This document shows, piece by piece, positions 1 to 8,960 of a stretch of DNA of 64,000 nucleotides. Below the pieces are notes generated by a model. It saw nothing but the letters and a program-made list of their open reading frames with translations, ran no database searches and had not been told where the DNA came from. The position numbers and the translations under genes were made by a program. The stretch comes from DASUFE01 sp036274675 (GTDB taxonomy: Bacteria > Pseudomonadota > Gammaproteobacteria > HTCC5015), in contig DASUFE010000058.1 in NCBI GenBank assembly GCA_036274675.1, positions 1-64,000 of the forward strand. The letters are read 5' to 3'. The stretch's first letter is position 1, and each line of letters begins with the position of its first letter.

Positions 1-27
1 CCCCTTGAATCCAAGGATCGCACAGAC

Positions 28-903
28 TCAGGAAAAAACCACCGTCTTGTTATCATAGACGAGAATCCTGTGCTGCAGGTGGTGCCAGACCGCCCGCGCC
101 AGCACCAGCTTCTCCAGATCGCGTCCCTTGCGCACCAGGTCTTCCACCGAATCCTTATGGCTTACCTGCACGATATCCTGTGCGATGATCGGCCCCGCAT
201 CCAGCTCCGCGGTCACGTAATGGCTCGTCGCACCGATGATCTTGACGCCGCGCGCATGCGCCGATTGGTAAGGGCGCGCGCCCGGGAACGCCGGCAGGAA
301 GGAATGATGGATATTAATGATGCCGTCGGGATATTGCTCTATGAACGAGGGCGACAGGATCTGCATGTAGCGCGCGAGCACGATAAAATCGATGCCGTGC
401 GATTTGAGCAGTTCGAGCTGGGCTTTTTCCTGTTGCAGCTTGTTGCCGGGGCTGACAGCCAGCACGTGGCTTTCAATGCCGAACTGGCGCGCGACCGGCA
501 CCACGTCCTTATGGTTGCTGATGATCAGCGGAATCTCGACCTGCCACTCACCGGCCTGGTGCCGGGCAAGTATGTCGTAGAGGCAGTGAAACATCTGGGA
601 CACGAAAACCGCCATCCTGAGTTTCTGCCCGGACAGCAGGAGTCTGAACTGCATGCTGAATTTTTCGGCAACTTCCGCGCTGAAGCGGTTGGCGATATCT
701 TCCTTGGCCAGCGAGAATCCGGCCAGTTCCCACGCCACACGCATGAAGAATTTCTTGTTCTGCCTGTCGGTGTGCTGATCGAGATCGAGGATGTTCCCGC
801 CGTATTGCTGAATAAAACGAGTGACCGAAGCCACGAGACCCGGCCTGTCGTCGCAGTGCATCAGCAGTATGGCGGATTCAGCGGAATTCCTGTTGTTCTG
901 CAT
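28..903 (-). CDS. purU: Formyltetrahydrofolate deformylase
   Basis: Cytosolic enzyme that hydrolyses 10-formyltetrahydrofolate to formate and tetrahydrofolate, balancing one-carbon pools and supplying formate for PurT-type purine synthesis. The 291-residue product has the usual family length. An N-terminal ACT domain (about residues 10-85, with MHCDDRPGLVASV) is followed by a formyltransferase-fold hydrolase domain (about 95-285). That domain shows NIHHSFLPAF, with the active-site His region, and GATSHYVTAELDAGPII, with the catalytic Asp region. The ATG at 903 has GGGTGA a few bases upstream. The nearest gene upstream is more than 200 bases away, so it is probably transcribed alone. Assignment is by motif recognition and is firm. 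Confidence 0.96.
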   Translation of the reverse strand: MQNNRNSAESAILLMHCDDRPGLVASVTRFIQQYGGNILDLDQHTDRQNKKFFMRVAWELAGFSLAKEDIANRFSAEVAEKFSMQFRLLLSGQKLRMAVFVSQMFHCLYDILARHQAGEWQVEIPLIISNHKDVVPVARQFGIESHVLAVSPGNKLQQEKAQLELLKSHGIDFIVLARYMQILSPSFIEQYPDGIINIHHSFLPAFPGARPYQSAHARGVKIIGATSHYVTAELDAGPIIAQDIVQVSHKDSVEDLVRKGRDLEKLVLARAVWHHLQHRILVYDNKTVVFS

Positions 904-1048
904 TACATCACCCGCAGCTTGAATAACATCTTAAACGAACCACCGAGCACACTGAGGATAATTGATTGAGTTTAAACGGAGCCGTCCGGCTGGCGAGTCT
1001 CATAATAAAACTCATGTGAGCACCATAAACTGATTTTCTATTTTCTGC

Positions 1049-1094
1049 CCACTCTGTGTTCTCTGTGGTTTTGATTTTTAAAATCCTTAAAACA
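1049..1094. repeat. CTCTGTG-type dispersed repeat, single arm (copy A)
   Basis: The stretch CTCTGTGTTCTCTGTGGTTTT followed by an A/T-rich segment matches the right arm of the inverted repeats at 25033-25127 and 58710-58821. Only one arm is recognisable here. It lies in the 224-base gap between purU and rarA, which otherwise shows nothing recognisable. Confidence 0.5.
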
Positions 1095-1127
1095 GGATTT
1101 CTTCGTTGGGCCGTGTTAAATCCGGAG

Positions 1128-2486
1128 TCAAGTATCCCCTTTAGGCTTGGTCTTGCGCAAGCGCTTGCGGCGCAATTCCTCCAGCTTTTCGGCGATTTTT
1201 ATTTCCAGCCCGCGCGGTACCGGCCGGTAATACTGCCGATCTTCCATGCCCTCCGGGAAATAGCGCTGCTCGGGAGAGAAGGCGTCCGTGCTGTCGTGGG
1301 AGTAGTGATATTCGCGGCCAAAACCCAGTTCCTTCATCAGCCGGGTCGGCGCATTGCGCAGGTGCTCTGGCACCGGCAACGTGCCCTGCGATTTGACGGA
1401 TTCCATCGCTTCGCCATAGGCCGCATAAACCGCGTTGCTCTTGGGAGCACAGGCGAGATAAACCACAGCCTGAGCGAGAGCAAGTTCGCCTTCCGGAGAA
1501 CCCAGACGGTCGTAAGCATCCCAGGCTGCAAGCGCAAGTTCCAGCCCCCGCGGATCGGCATTGCCGATATCCTCTGAGGCCATGCGGGCCACCCGGCGCG
1601 CGATGTAGAGTGGATCGCAACCGCCGTCCAGCATGCGGCAAAACCAGTAAAGCGATGCGTCCGGATCAGAGCCCCGCACCGACTTGTGCAAGGCCGATAT
1701 TTGCTCGTAGAACTCATCGCCGCCCTTGTCGAAACGACGCAGGCTCTGCGTCGTGACGTTCTGTATTACGCTTGCGGTGAGCACGCGCCGGCCGCCGCTC
1801 TCCTCCGCCAGGTCGGCCGCGATTTCCAGCAGATTGAGCGCGCGCCGCGCGTCGCCGTCCGCGATTTCGGCCAGCCGTTGCAGGACTTCCGGCCCCGCCT
1901 CAAGCCCGAGCGCGCCCAGGCCCCTTTCCGAATCCCGCAAGGAACGCTGCAACAGGCCGAGTATGTCCTCGGATTGCAGCGGCTTCAGCACGTAGACGCG
2001 TGTCCTCGACAACAAGGCGTTGTTCAACTCGAAGGATGGGTTCTCGGTGGTTGCGCCGATAAAACAAATCGTGCCGTCCTCGATAAAGGGCAGAAAGGCG
2101 TCCTGCTGCGACTTGTTGAAGCGGTGCACTTCGTCCACAAAAAGCACGGTACTCCTGCCGGACGACTCGCGCGCCAGGCGCGCCTGGTCGACGGCGGCGC
2201 GTATCTCCTTGACTCCCGAAAGAATGGCCGAGAGGCTGATGAATTCGGCGTCCTGATAGCGCGCGATCAGGCGCGCGATGGTGGTCTTGCCCGTTCCGGG
2301 CGGCCCCCAGAATACCATCGAATGCAGACGCCCCTGTTCGATCGCACTGCGCAGCACCTTGCCGGGCGCCAACAAATGCCGCTGTCCCACGCATTCGTCC
2401 AGATCCCGCGGCCGCATGCGGTCCGCCAGTGGCCGGTGGGCCGCATCCTGTTCAGCGGCCAGTTCCAGTGTCTGCTGACGCGGCAT
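1128..2486 (-). CDS. rarA: Replication-associated recombination protein A (AAA+ ATPase)
   Basis: RarA/MgsA, a clamp-loader-like AAA+ ATPase that acts at stalled replication forks. Walker A GPPGTGKTT and Walker B LFVDEVHRF lie in the N-terminal third, followed by sensor-1 GATTENPSFE, a lid domain and the C-terminal tetramerisation region (about 250-440) typical of the family. The reading frame stays open upstream to 2546, but the ATG at 2486 (starting MPRQQTLEL) gives 452 residues, the usual length, and places the gene 7 bases after lolA. The order ftsK-lolA-rarA is a conserved proteobacterial arrangement, and rarA is probably co-transcribed with lolA. Confidence 0.95.
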   Translation of the reverse strand: MPRQQTLELAAEQDAAHRPLADRMRPRDLDECVGQRHLLAPGKVLRSAIEQGRLHSMVFWGPPGTGKTTIARLIARYQDAEFISLSAILSGVKEIRAAVDQARLARESSGRSTVLFVDEVHRFNKSQQDAFLPFIEDGTICFIGATTENPSFELNNALLSRTRVYVLKPLQSEDILGLLQRSLRDSERGLGALGLEAGPEVLQRLAEIADGDARRALNLLEIAADLAEESGGRRVLTASVIQNVTTQSLRRFDKGGDEFYEQISALHKSVRGSDPDASLYWFCRMLDGGCDPLYIARRVARMASEDIGNADPRGLELALAAWDAYDRLGSPEGELALAQAVVYLACAPKSNAVYAAYGEAMESVKSQGTLPVPEHLRNAPTRLMKELGFGREYHYSHDSTDAFSPEQRYFPEGMEDRQYYRPVPRGLEIKIAEKLEELRRKRLRKTKPKGDT

Positions 2487-2493
2487 CAGGCAT

Positions 2494-3120
2494 TCACTCG
2501 CGGACGATATCGACACCCTTCGGCGGCTTGAAGTTGAAACGCGCATCGTCTATGTCCACATTCAGCCGCGGTTGCAACAGTTCGATGCGCGTCACCTGCC
2601 CGAGCCGGTCCTTCAATTCCATCGCCTCCAGTCCCTTGTCCGTCAGTGCGAGCAGCATCAGCGCATAATCGGTGTCCTTCACCTTGGGTTCCAGCTGCAC
2701 AAACTCGCGACCGTCGATGTTGCTGAGCTCGACGATATTGAATTGCTCCTGCAACGGCTGCTCGCCGGTGAGCAGAGCGATCGGCGTCGCACCGAGCGCC
2801 TGGTCGAGCGGCTTGAGCACCGCCTGCTCCAGCTCCGGATCATAGATCCACAGACTCTTGCCGTCGGACACGATCAACTGACTGTAAGGCTGTTTGTATT
2901 CCCAGCGGAACCGCCCCGGTTTCTTCAGGAAGAACTCGCCGCTCGTGACTTGCAGTTGGCGCATTTTGTCGTCGAACTGCGTCTGGGTAAAACCGGCCTG
3001 CAAGGTTTTGAGGCTGCTGGTGTAACTTTGCAGGAGATCGAGGCCCTTGCCGGCCCGGGCGACCGGCGCGGCAACGAGTAGCAAGACATAACAAAGCAAA
3101 CGAAGACTGCGCATATTCAT
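2494..3120 (-). CDS. lolA: Outer-membrane lipoprotein carrier protein LolA
   Basis: Periplasmic chaperone that receives lipoproteins from LolCDE and hands them to the outer-membrane receptor LolB. The 208 residues start with a cleavable signal peptide (hydrophobic core about residues 6-20, cleavage after AARA-like VARA) and continue as one LolA domain. The family pattern LQ.GF.Q and the FRWEYKQPY / SDGKSLWIYDPEL segments are visible. It sits between ftsK and rarA, as in many proteobacteria. The spacing to rarA is 7 bases, and to ftsK upstream 118 bases. Confidence 0.94.
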   Translation of the reverse strand: MNMRSLRLLCYVLLLVAAPVARAGKGLDLLQSYTSSLKTLQAGFTQTQFDDKMRQLQVTSGEFFLKKPGRFRWEYKQPYSQLIVSDGKSLWIYDPELEQAVLKPLDQALGATPIALLTGEQPLQEQFNIVELSNIDGREFVQLEPKVKDTDYALMLLALTDKGLEAMELKDRLGQVTRIELLQPRLNVDIDDARFNFKPPKGVDIVRE

Positions 3121-3197
3121 TCCGACCTTTTTTGAAAATAGGGTGACTCTGTTTAGAGAACCTGGAACCGGAAAAATTTCACAGACGGGTTCTAAGG

Positions 3198-3256
3198 TTT
3201 AGGCGGCGCCGGCGCCGTTGTCTTACAAACACTCATGATCAGACTTTAGGCGGCGC
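3198..3256. repeat. 12-base direct repeat of the ftsK tail
   Basis: TTTAGGCGGCGC occurs at 3198-3209 in the lolA-ftsK gap and again at 3245-3256 inside the last codons of ftsK, with partial similarity continuing. It looks like a small duplication of the ftsK 3' end. Confidence 0.5.
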
Positions 3257-5572
3257 AGGAGCAAGAACCTCGCGGGTGCCGTTGGCTTGCAGGCTGCTGA
3301 CGATGCCGGCGCTTTCCATCTCCTCCAGCATGCGTGCCGCCCGGTTATAACCGATCTTCAAACGGCGCTGCACATAGGAAATCGATGCCTTGCGGGTTTC
3401 GGTAACGATGGCCACCGCCTCGTCGTACAGATTGTCCTTCTCGCCGCCTTCGTCCGAGGAATATTCGCCGGATAGGCCCGGAATCGGTTCAGCAGCCTCG
3501 CGCACGATATCGATATAATCCGGCTGGCCGCTCTTCTTGAGATGGGCGACTACCCGGTGCACTTCATGGTCATCGACAAACGCACCATGCACCCGCATGG
3601 GGATGCTCGTTCCGGGAGGCATAAATAACATATCGCCGCGGCCCAGCAACTGCTCCGCGCCCATCTGGTCGAGTATGGTCCGCGAGTCCACTTTCGAGGA
3701 AACCTGGAACGCGATACGGCAGGGAATGTTGGCTTTGATGAGACCCGTGATGACATCGACCGACGGGCGCTGCGTCGCCAGGATCAGATGTATGCCGGCC
3801 GCGCGCGCCTTCTGCGCCAGGCGTGTGATCAGCTCTTCCACTTTCTTGCCGACCTGCAGCATCATATCGGCGTATTCGTCGATCATCACCACGATAAACG
3901 GCATGTGCGTCAACAGCGGCGGCTTGGCCTCTGGATCGAAGGCTTCTTCCGGCTTGTACAGCGGGTCCTCGATCGACTTGCCCTGAGCCTCGGCGTCCTT
4001 GAGCTTGCGGTTGTAGCCCGTGATGTTGCGCACGCCGAGCGCGGCCATCAGCTTGTAGCGGCGCTCCATCTCGGCCACGCACCAGCGCATGGCATTGGCC
4101 GATTCCTTCATATCGGTGACCACCGGCGCCAGCAGGTGCGGAATACCTTCGTAAATATTCAGTTCCAGCATCTTCGGGTCGATCAGAACCAGACGCACAT
4201 CCTTCGGCGTCGCCTTGTAGAGCAGGCTCAGCAGCATGGCGTTGATCGCGATGGACTTGCCCGAGCCGGTGGTGCCGGCGACCAGCAGATGCGGCATGCG
4301 CGCGAGGTCGGCGACCACAGGCTTGCCGCCGATGTCCTTGCCGAGCGCCAGCAGCACGGGCGAAGGCGTGCTTTCATAATCGCCCGAGCGGATTACCTCG
4401 CCCAGCGTCACGAGCTCGCGCTCTTCGTTCGGAATTTCCAGGCCGACCGTAGATTTGCCCGGTATCACCTCAACCACGCGCACGCTGACCACCGACAACG
4501 AGCGCGCCAGGTCTTTCGACAGATTACTGATCTGGCTGACCTTGATTCCCGGCGCGGGCTGCAGTTCGAAGCGCGTGATCACCGGGCCCGGATGCACCGC
4601 TACAACTTCTACAGTGATGCCGAAATCCTGCAACTTGTGCTCCACCAGGCGCGACATCGCCTCCAGCGCCTCTTTCGAATAGCCGCCGGTCGACGGCTTG
4701 GGCGCATCGAGGAGTTTTAGTGGCGGCAATTCCGTTTCGGGGGCGGGATCGAACAGGGTAATCTGCTTTTCCTTGAATTCACGTTCGCTCTGCTCGGCCT
4801 TCTTGAAGACCGGCTCGATGCGCGGCGCCTTGGCAGGCGCGGCCTTCTTCTTTTCGAGCGCGGTCTGCAGCGCTTCCACGCGCTGGGTCTTGGCCTGTTT
4901 GGAGGCGCGGTGTGTCTGCCAGTATTCGATCAGCCGATACGTCACTGAACGCAGGCGATCGAACAGCCACAGGGTGCAGCGTCCGGTTGTATCCATAACC
5001 ACCAGCCACGACAGGCCGGTAAACAGCGTGATGCTGGCGAAGAACACCGCCAGCAGCAGCAGCTTGGTACCGATCTCGCCGAACACGCGGGCCAGTCCCT
5101 GCACCACCAGCACGTTGCCAAGTATGCCGCCGGCGCCGTTCTCCGCCTGCGGCAACAGGCCCGGCGCAACCGCGATAAAGGCGCCGAGTCCGCAACCGGC
5201 CAGCAGCAACAGGAAAAACCCCGCCCAGCGGATGCTGAAGCGCTGTGCATTGAAGGGTTCCAGTTCCGCTCGGCCCGGCCGTATCGCCAGCCAGCCGCTG
5301 TATGCCACCATGACAGGCACCAGGTAAGCCATGAAACCGAACAAATACAGCACGATATCCGCGAACCAGGCCCCAAACGCGCCCGCGATATTATGGATAT
5401 TGGCGCGCACTCCCGTATGGGACCATCCGGGATCGGCAGGATCGTAGCTCAACAGGGCCAGGATCAGATAGCAGGCGACGGCAACCAGCATCACCAGCAC
5501 CGCTTCCTGCAGCACCTTGACCAGCTGGTAGGGCACGGGGGCCGATTGTGACTTGCGTTTTGCCTGTGCCAA
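3239..5572 (-). CDS. ftsK: DNA translocase FtsK
   Basis: Septum-anchored dsDNA pump that moves the chromosome termini apart and activates XerCD recombination at dif. The 777 residues hold four N-terminal membrane segments (about residues 20-200), a short linker, then the alpha/beta motor with Walker A GTTGSGKS and Walker B VVMIDEYADMM. The C-terminal winged-helix gamma domain, which reads KOPS, occupies about 705-770 (KASISYVQRRLKIGYNRAARMLE pattern). The linker is much shorter than in Escherichia coli, as in many other proteobacteria. The start is a TTG at 5572 with GGAG six bases before it; no better ATG lies nearby. It is divergent from trxB. Confidence 0.96.
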   Translation of the reverse strand: MAQAKRKSQSAPVPYQLVKVLQEAVLVMLVAVACYLILALLSYDPADPGWSHTGVRANIHNIAGAFGAWFADIVLYLFGFMAYLVPVMVAYSGWLAIRPGRAELEPFNAQRFSIRWAGFFLLLLAGCGLGAFIAVAPGLLPQAENGAGGILGNVLVVQGLARVFGEIGTKLLLLAVFFASITLFTGLSWLVVMDTTGRCTLWLFDRLRSVTYRLIEYWQTHRASKQAKTQRVEALQTALEKKKAAPAKAPRIEPVFKKAEQSEREFKEKQITLFDPAPETELPPLKLLDAPKPSTGGYSKEALEAMSRLVEHKLQDFGITVEVVAVHPGPVITRFELQPAPGIKVSQISNLSKDLARSLSVVSVRVVEVIPGKSTVGLEIPNEERELVTLGEVIRSGDYESTPSPVLLALGKDIGGKPVVADLARMPHLLVAGTTGSGKSIAINAMLLSLLYKATPKDVRLVLIDPKMLELNIYEGIPHLLAPVVTDMKESANAMRWCVAEMERRYKLMAALGVRNITGYNRKLKDAEAQGKSIEDPLYKPEEAFDPEAKPPLLTHMPFIVVMIDEYADMMLQVGKKVEELITRLAQKARAAGIHLILATQRPSVDVITGLIKANIPCRIAFQVSSKVDSRTILDQMGAEQLLGRGDMLFMPPGTSIPMRVHGAFVDDHEVHRVVAHLKKSGQPDYIDIVREAAEPIPGLSGEYSSDEGGEKDNLYDEAVAIVTETRKASISYVQRRLKIGYNRAARMLEEMESAGIVSSLQANGTREVLAPAPPKV

Positions 5573-5822
5573 GCGTATCTCCGCCTCGCTAAAAACCCAA
5601 TAACCTATTGATATTTCGTGAAAATTTCGTGGCCTAAGATACTATGTTTAGCGCGTGATGTATACCCGTGGTTCTATAAAATGCGGAGCCTGTCCGCAAC
5701 CTGCGACACAGCCAACAGGTCGTTCAGTAATCAAAGCAGCCAATGGAAGCGATCAAAAACTTGAGATTTACGGGATTGATACCATTACGTACCATATGCC
5801 CGCATAACAGCTGGAGATTATT

Positions 5823-6782
5823 TTGAACAGCCGACACAGTAAATTGATCATTCTCGGTTCCGGCCCCGCCGGTTACACGGCCGCGGTATACGCGGCACGC
5901 GCCAATCTGAAACCCCTGTTGATCACCGGCATCACGGTGGGCGGTCAGCTGACCACCACCACCGAGGTCGACAACTGGCCCGGTGACGTGGAGGGTCTGC
6001 AAGGACCCGAACTGATGGAACGCATGCGCAAGCACGCGGAGCGTTTCCAGACTGAAATCGTCTTCGATCATATTCACACCGCAAAACTGCAACAGCGTCC
6101 GTTCAAGCTGATCGGCGACTCCGGTGAATACACCTGCGATGCATTGATCATCGCTACCGGCGCCAGCGCCAAATACCTCGGTCTGTCTTCGGAAGAGGCG
6201 TTCAAGGGCAAGGGCGTGTCGGCCTGCGCCACCTGCGACGGCTTCTTCTACCGCAAACAGGAAGTCGCGGTCATCGGCGGCGGCAATACCGCCGTCGAAG
6301 AAGCGCTGTATCTGTCCAACATCGCCTCCAAAGTCACGGTGGTGCATCGCCGCGACCGTTTCCGTTCCGAGAAGATACTGGCCGACCGCCTGCTGGCCAA
6401 AACCGGCAACGGCGGCAACGTGCAGGTCCTGTGGAACCACGAACTGGATGAAGTGCTGGGGGACGCCAGCGGAGTCACCGGCATCCGTATCCGCGGAGCC
6501 CAGAACGGTGAGAAGCGCGATATCCCGCTCAAGGGCGTCTTCATCGCCATCGGGCATACACCCAACACCCAGTTGTTCGAAGGCCAGCTCGAAATGCACA
6601 ACGGTTACATCAAGGTCAAATCTGGCCTTGAGGGTAATCACACGGCGACCAGCATCTCCGGCGTATTCGCCGCGGGCGACGTAATGGACCATGTCTACCG
6701 CCAGGCCATCACCTCGGCGGGCACCGGTTGCATGGCGGCGCTGGATGCCGACAAATACCTGGAAAAACTCGCTATTGTTTGA
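5823..6782 (+). CDS. trxB: Thioredoxin-disulfide reductase
   Basis: Cytosolic FAD enzyme that reduces thioredoxin with NADPH. The 319 residues have the family length. The FAD-binding motif GSGPAGYTAAVYAARA is at the N terminus, the redox-active CATC within ACATCDGFFYR is near residue 139, the NADPH motif IGGGNTAVEEAL follows, and the C-terminal FAD segment VFAAGDVMD is intact. The start is a TTG at 5823 with GGAG at 5813-5816. The gene is divergent from ftsK across a 250-base gap, where I see no specific regulator site. Confidence 0.97.
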   Translation: MNSRHSKLIILGSGPAGYTAAVYAARANLKPLLITGITVGGQLTTTTEVDNWPGDVEGLQGPELMERMRKHAERFQTEIVFDHIHTAKLQQRPFKLIGDSGEYTCDALIIATGASAKYLGLSSEEAFKGKGVSACATCDGFFYRKQEVAVIGGGNTAVEEALYLSNIASKVTVVHRRDRFRSEKILADRLLAKTGNGGNVQVLWNHELDEVLGDASGVTGIRIRGAQNGEKRDIPLKGVFIAIGHTPNTQLFEGQLEMHNGYIKVKSGLEGNHTATSISGVFAAGDVMDHVYRQAITSAGTGCMAALDADKYLEKLAIV

Positions 6783-6785
6783 GCA

Positions 6786-6937
6786 AACCCCGTGTGCGGG
6801 GCACGCGGTAAATCCAGTTGCTCAACTCGCTCAGGCTCGAAGTAAATTCGAGCCTGGCTCCGAAAATCAAACACTCACGCGTTTGATTTTCGAGGCGCCG
6901 CTCCCGGCGGCGCTGTCAGTAATCTGTTATTGACTCT
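6786..6937. repeat. Run of consecutive hairpins downstream of trxB
   Basis: Several perfect or near-perfect inverted repeats sit back to back: CCCCG/CGGGG at 6788-6801; CAGGCTCGAA at 6832-6841 with TTCGAGCCTG at 6847-6856; GAAAATCAAAC at 6862-6872 with GTTTGATTTTC at 6881-6891; and an imperfect GC-rich stem around 6895-6912. None is followed by a T-run on the plus strand, so a simple intrinsic terminator is not obvious. The block fills most of the trxB to next-gene gap. Confidence 0.7.
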
Positions 6938-6966
6938 TAAAGACAAAATCCGGTCTGATAGTACCG

Positions 6967-8142
6967 ATGAGCGAGGCTCACAAATACCGGGTTGAAGTCG
7001 CCGACAGCCTGGCCGGCATCGCGCCGCCGGACTGGAACCGCATGGTACCGGGCAATCATCCCTTCCTGCGGCACGAATTCCTGGCCGGACTCGAGGAATA
7101 CGGCTGCGTGTCGGAATCCATTGGCTGGACGCCACGCCATTTCCTGCTGTACGCCGGCACACAGCTGCTGGCCGCGGCGCCGGCTTATATCAAAACCAAT
7201 TCCTTCGGCGAATTCGTATTCGATCACTCCTGGGCGGCCGCCTACGAACGCACGGGCCTTAACTATTACCCGAAACTCGTGCTCGCCGTGCCTTTCACAC
7301 CGGTCACGGGCAAACGCCTGCTGATCGCGCCGGATACGGATCCGGAACTACTGGCACAACATCTGATCCCCGCCATTCTGGAATACGCCGCGGACTCGGA
7401 ACTCTCCGGTGTGCATGCGCTGTTCCTCCGTCCCGACGACAGGCGATTGCTGGAACAGGCCGGCTTTCTGCCGCGCATGGATTATCAATATCACTGGCGC
7501 AATCACGAGTACCGGGATTTTGAGCACTACCTGTCGTTCTTCCGCTCGCATAAGCGTAAGAACGTGCGCCAGGAACGGCGCCGCGTGCAGGATCAGCAGA
7601 TATGCTTCCGCCGTCTTTACGGCGATGAGCTGGACGAAGCTCAGCTGGACGCGGTCTATCGTTTCTACCGCTCCACCTTCGCGAAAAAGGGCAATTATCC
7701 GGCGTTGACCCGGACATTCTTCAAACATCTCACCCGCAGCATGGGCAGGGCCATGGTAATAATGCTGGCGGAACAGCACGGGCGGCCGATGGCGGCTTCA
7801 GTCGACTTCATGAGCGATGCCGCGCTCTATGGCAGGTATTGGGGCTGCGACCGGGAACTGGATGCGGTGCACTTCGAGGCCTGCTTCTACCAGGGAATCG
7901 AATTCTGCATCGGGCGGAAACTGCAAAGCTTCGAACCCGGCGCCCAGGGCGAACACAAGATTACCCGCGGATTCCTACCCGTCCCGACCTGGTCGGCGCA
8001 CCGCCTGCTCGATACCCGCTTCCAGGCGGCGATCGCGGACTATCTGCGACGCGAAATCGAAGCCGTACGACAGTACCGCCGTGAACTGGATCAACTCTCT
8101 CCCTTCCGCGACACCGCTATAATCACTGCTGACACTGAATAG
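6967..8142 (+). CDS. FemAB-like / GNAT-fold acyltransferase family protein (DUF482)
   Basis: The 391-residue soluble protein belongs to the DUF482 / FemAB-like group related to GNAT acyltransferases. Members are often labelled peptidoglycan biosynthesis or recognition proteins, but the reaction is not established. Recognisable family features are HPFLRHEFL near the N terminus, RSHKRKNVRQERR in the middle, and RYWGCDRELDAVHFEACFYQGIEFCI followed by EPGAQGEHKITRGF in the C-terminal half. The ATG at 6967 lies 184 bases after trxB, and aat follows 91 bases downstream in the same direction, so aat may share the transcript. Function is left open. Confidence 0.82.
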   Translation: MSEAHKYRVEVADSLAGIAPPDWNRMVPGNHPFLRHEFLAGLEEYGCVSESIGWTPRHFLLYAGTQLLAAAPAYIKTNSFGEFVFDHSWAAAYERTGLNYYPKLVLAVPFTPVTGKRLLIAPDTDPELLAQHLIPAILEYAADSELSGVHALFLRPDDRRLLEQAGFLPRMDYQYHWRNHEYRDFEHYLSFFRSHKRKNVRQERRRVQDQQICFRRLYGDELDEAQLDAVYRFYRSTFAKKGNYPALTRTFFKHLTRSMGRAMVIMLAEQHGRPMAASVDFMSDAALYGRYWGCDRELDAVHFEACFYQGIEFCIGRKLQSFEPGAQGEHKITRGFLPVPTWSAHRLLDTRFQAAIADYLRREIEAVRQYRRELDQLSPFRDTAIITADTE

Positions 8143-8233
8143 CCGTGCCTAGGGCTTGCCGGTACTCAGAAACTCCAGCGGCACGGGAGGCTCATTAGGT
8201 AGTGTGGAGGCCGCAAATCGAGGCTGCTAAGCA

Positions 8234-8914
8234 ATGATACCCTGGCTGGATCCTTATAACGATTCCGAACCGTTCCCCGACGTGGAGAACGCGCTCACCG
8301 AACCCGACGGCCTGCTGGCCGCCGGCGGCAGCCTGCGCCCTGAACGTCTCCTGCTGGCCTATCACTGCGGAATATTCCCCTGGTACAACAAGGGCGAACC
8401 GATCCTGTGGTGGTGTCCCTCTCGGCGCGCGGTTATCTATCCCGATTCAATCCACATCTCACACAGCCTGCGGAAGTCCATGCGCAAAAAACCTTTCACC
8501 ATTACGCATAACAAGGCCTTCCGCGAAGTGATGCTGGGCTGCGCCGAGCCGCGCAAGGGTAAAAGCGGCACCTGGATCACGGCCGAGATGCTGAGCGCCT
8601 ATTACAAACTGTTCCAGTTGGGATACGGAAGATCGGTCGAATGCTGGCAGGACGGCCTGCTCGCCGGCGGCATCTACGGTGTTCAACTCGGCCATGTGTT
8701 CTTCGGCGAATCCATGTTCAGCCGCGTCACCAATGCCTCCAAGATTGCGCTGGCGGAACTCGCCGGCCAGCAAAACGTGGCGCTGATCGACTGCCAGCTA
8801 CCGAATGATCATCTTGCCAGTATGGGCATGGTCACCATTGCCCGGCAGGAATTCCTCAAGCTGCTGGAGCAGTATTGCGCCATCCGCCAGATTTGCGCGG
8901 CGACGATCCTGTAA
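8234..8914 (+). CDS. aat: Leucyl/phenylalanyl-tRNA-protein transferase
   Basis: Transfers Leu or Phe from aminoacyl-tRNA to proteins with N-terminal Arg or Lys, marking them for ClpAP through the N-end rule. The 226 residues match the family length. Diagnostic segments are FPDVENALTEPDGLLAAGG near the N terminus, HCGIFPWYNKGEPILWWCPSRR, and GGIYGVQLGHVFFGESMFS with the LIDCQLPNDHLASMG tail. The ATG at 8234 fits the family start MIPWLDP. The gene converges on the barrel gene at 8961. Confidence 0.97.
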   Translation: MIPWLDPYNDSEPFPDVENALTEPDGLLAAGGSLRPERLLLAYHCGIFPWYNKGEPILWWCPSRRAVIYPDSIHISHSLRKSMRKKPFTITHNKAFREVMLGCAEPRKGKSGTWITAEMLSAYYKLFQLGYGRSVECWQDGLLAGGIYGVQLGHVFFGESMFSRVTNASKIALAELAGQQNVALIDCQLPNDHLASMGMVTIARQEFLKLLEQYCAIRQICAATIL

Positions 8915-8926
8915 AAATACGGAACC

Positions 8927-8946
8927 CAGCCGGCGTACACCGGCTG
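8927..8946. terminator. Weak hairpin between convergent aat and barrel gene
   Basis: CAGCCGG at 8927-8933 pairs with CCGGCTG at 8940-8946 across a six-base loop. No T-run follows directly on the plus strand. On the minus strand a TTTTT tract (8913-8917) lies nine bases beyond the stem. It may end the convergent transcripts, but weakly. Confidence 0.35.
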
Positions 8947-8960
8947 CAGTATCCGCTAAA

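Noticed and set aside
70..969. Long plus-strand open frame (299 codons)
   Set aside because: It is fully antisense to purU, has His/Arg-rich composition and no family motif; the minus-strand frame has clear PurU signatures.
5724..6692. Long minus-strand open frame opposite trxB
   Set aside because: The plus strand encodes full TrxB with CATC and both nucleotide motifs; the antisense frame has no recognisable features.
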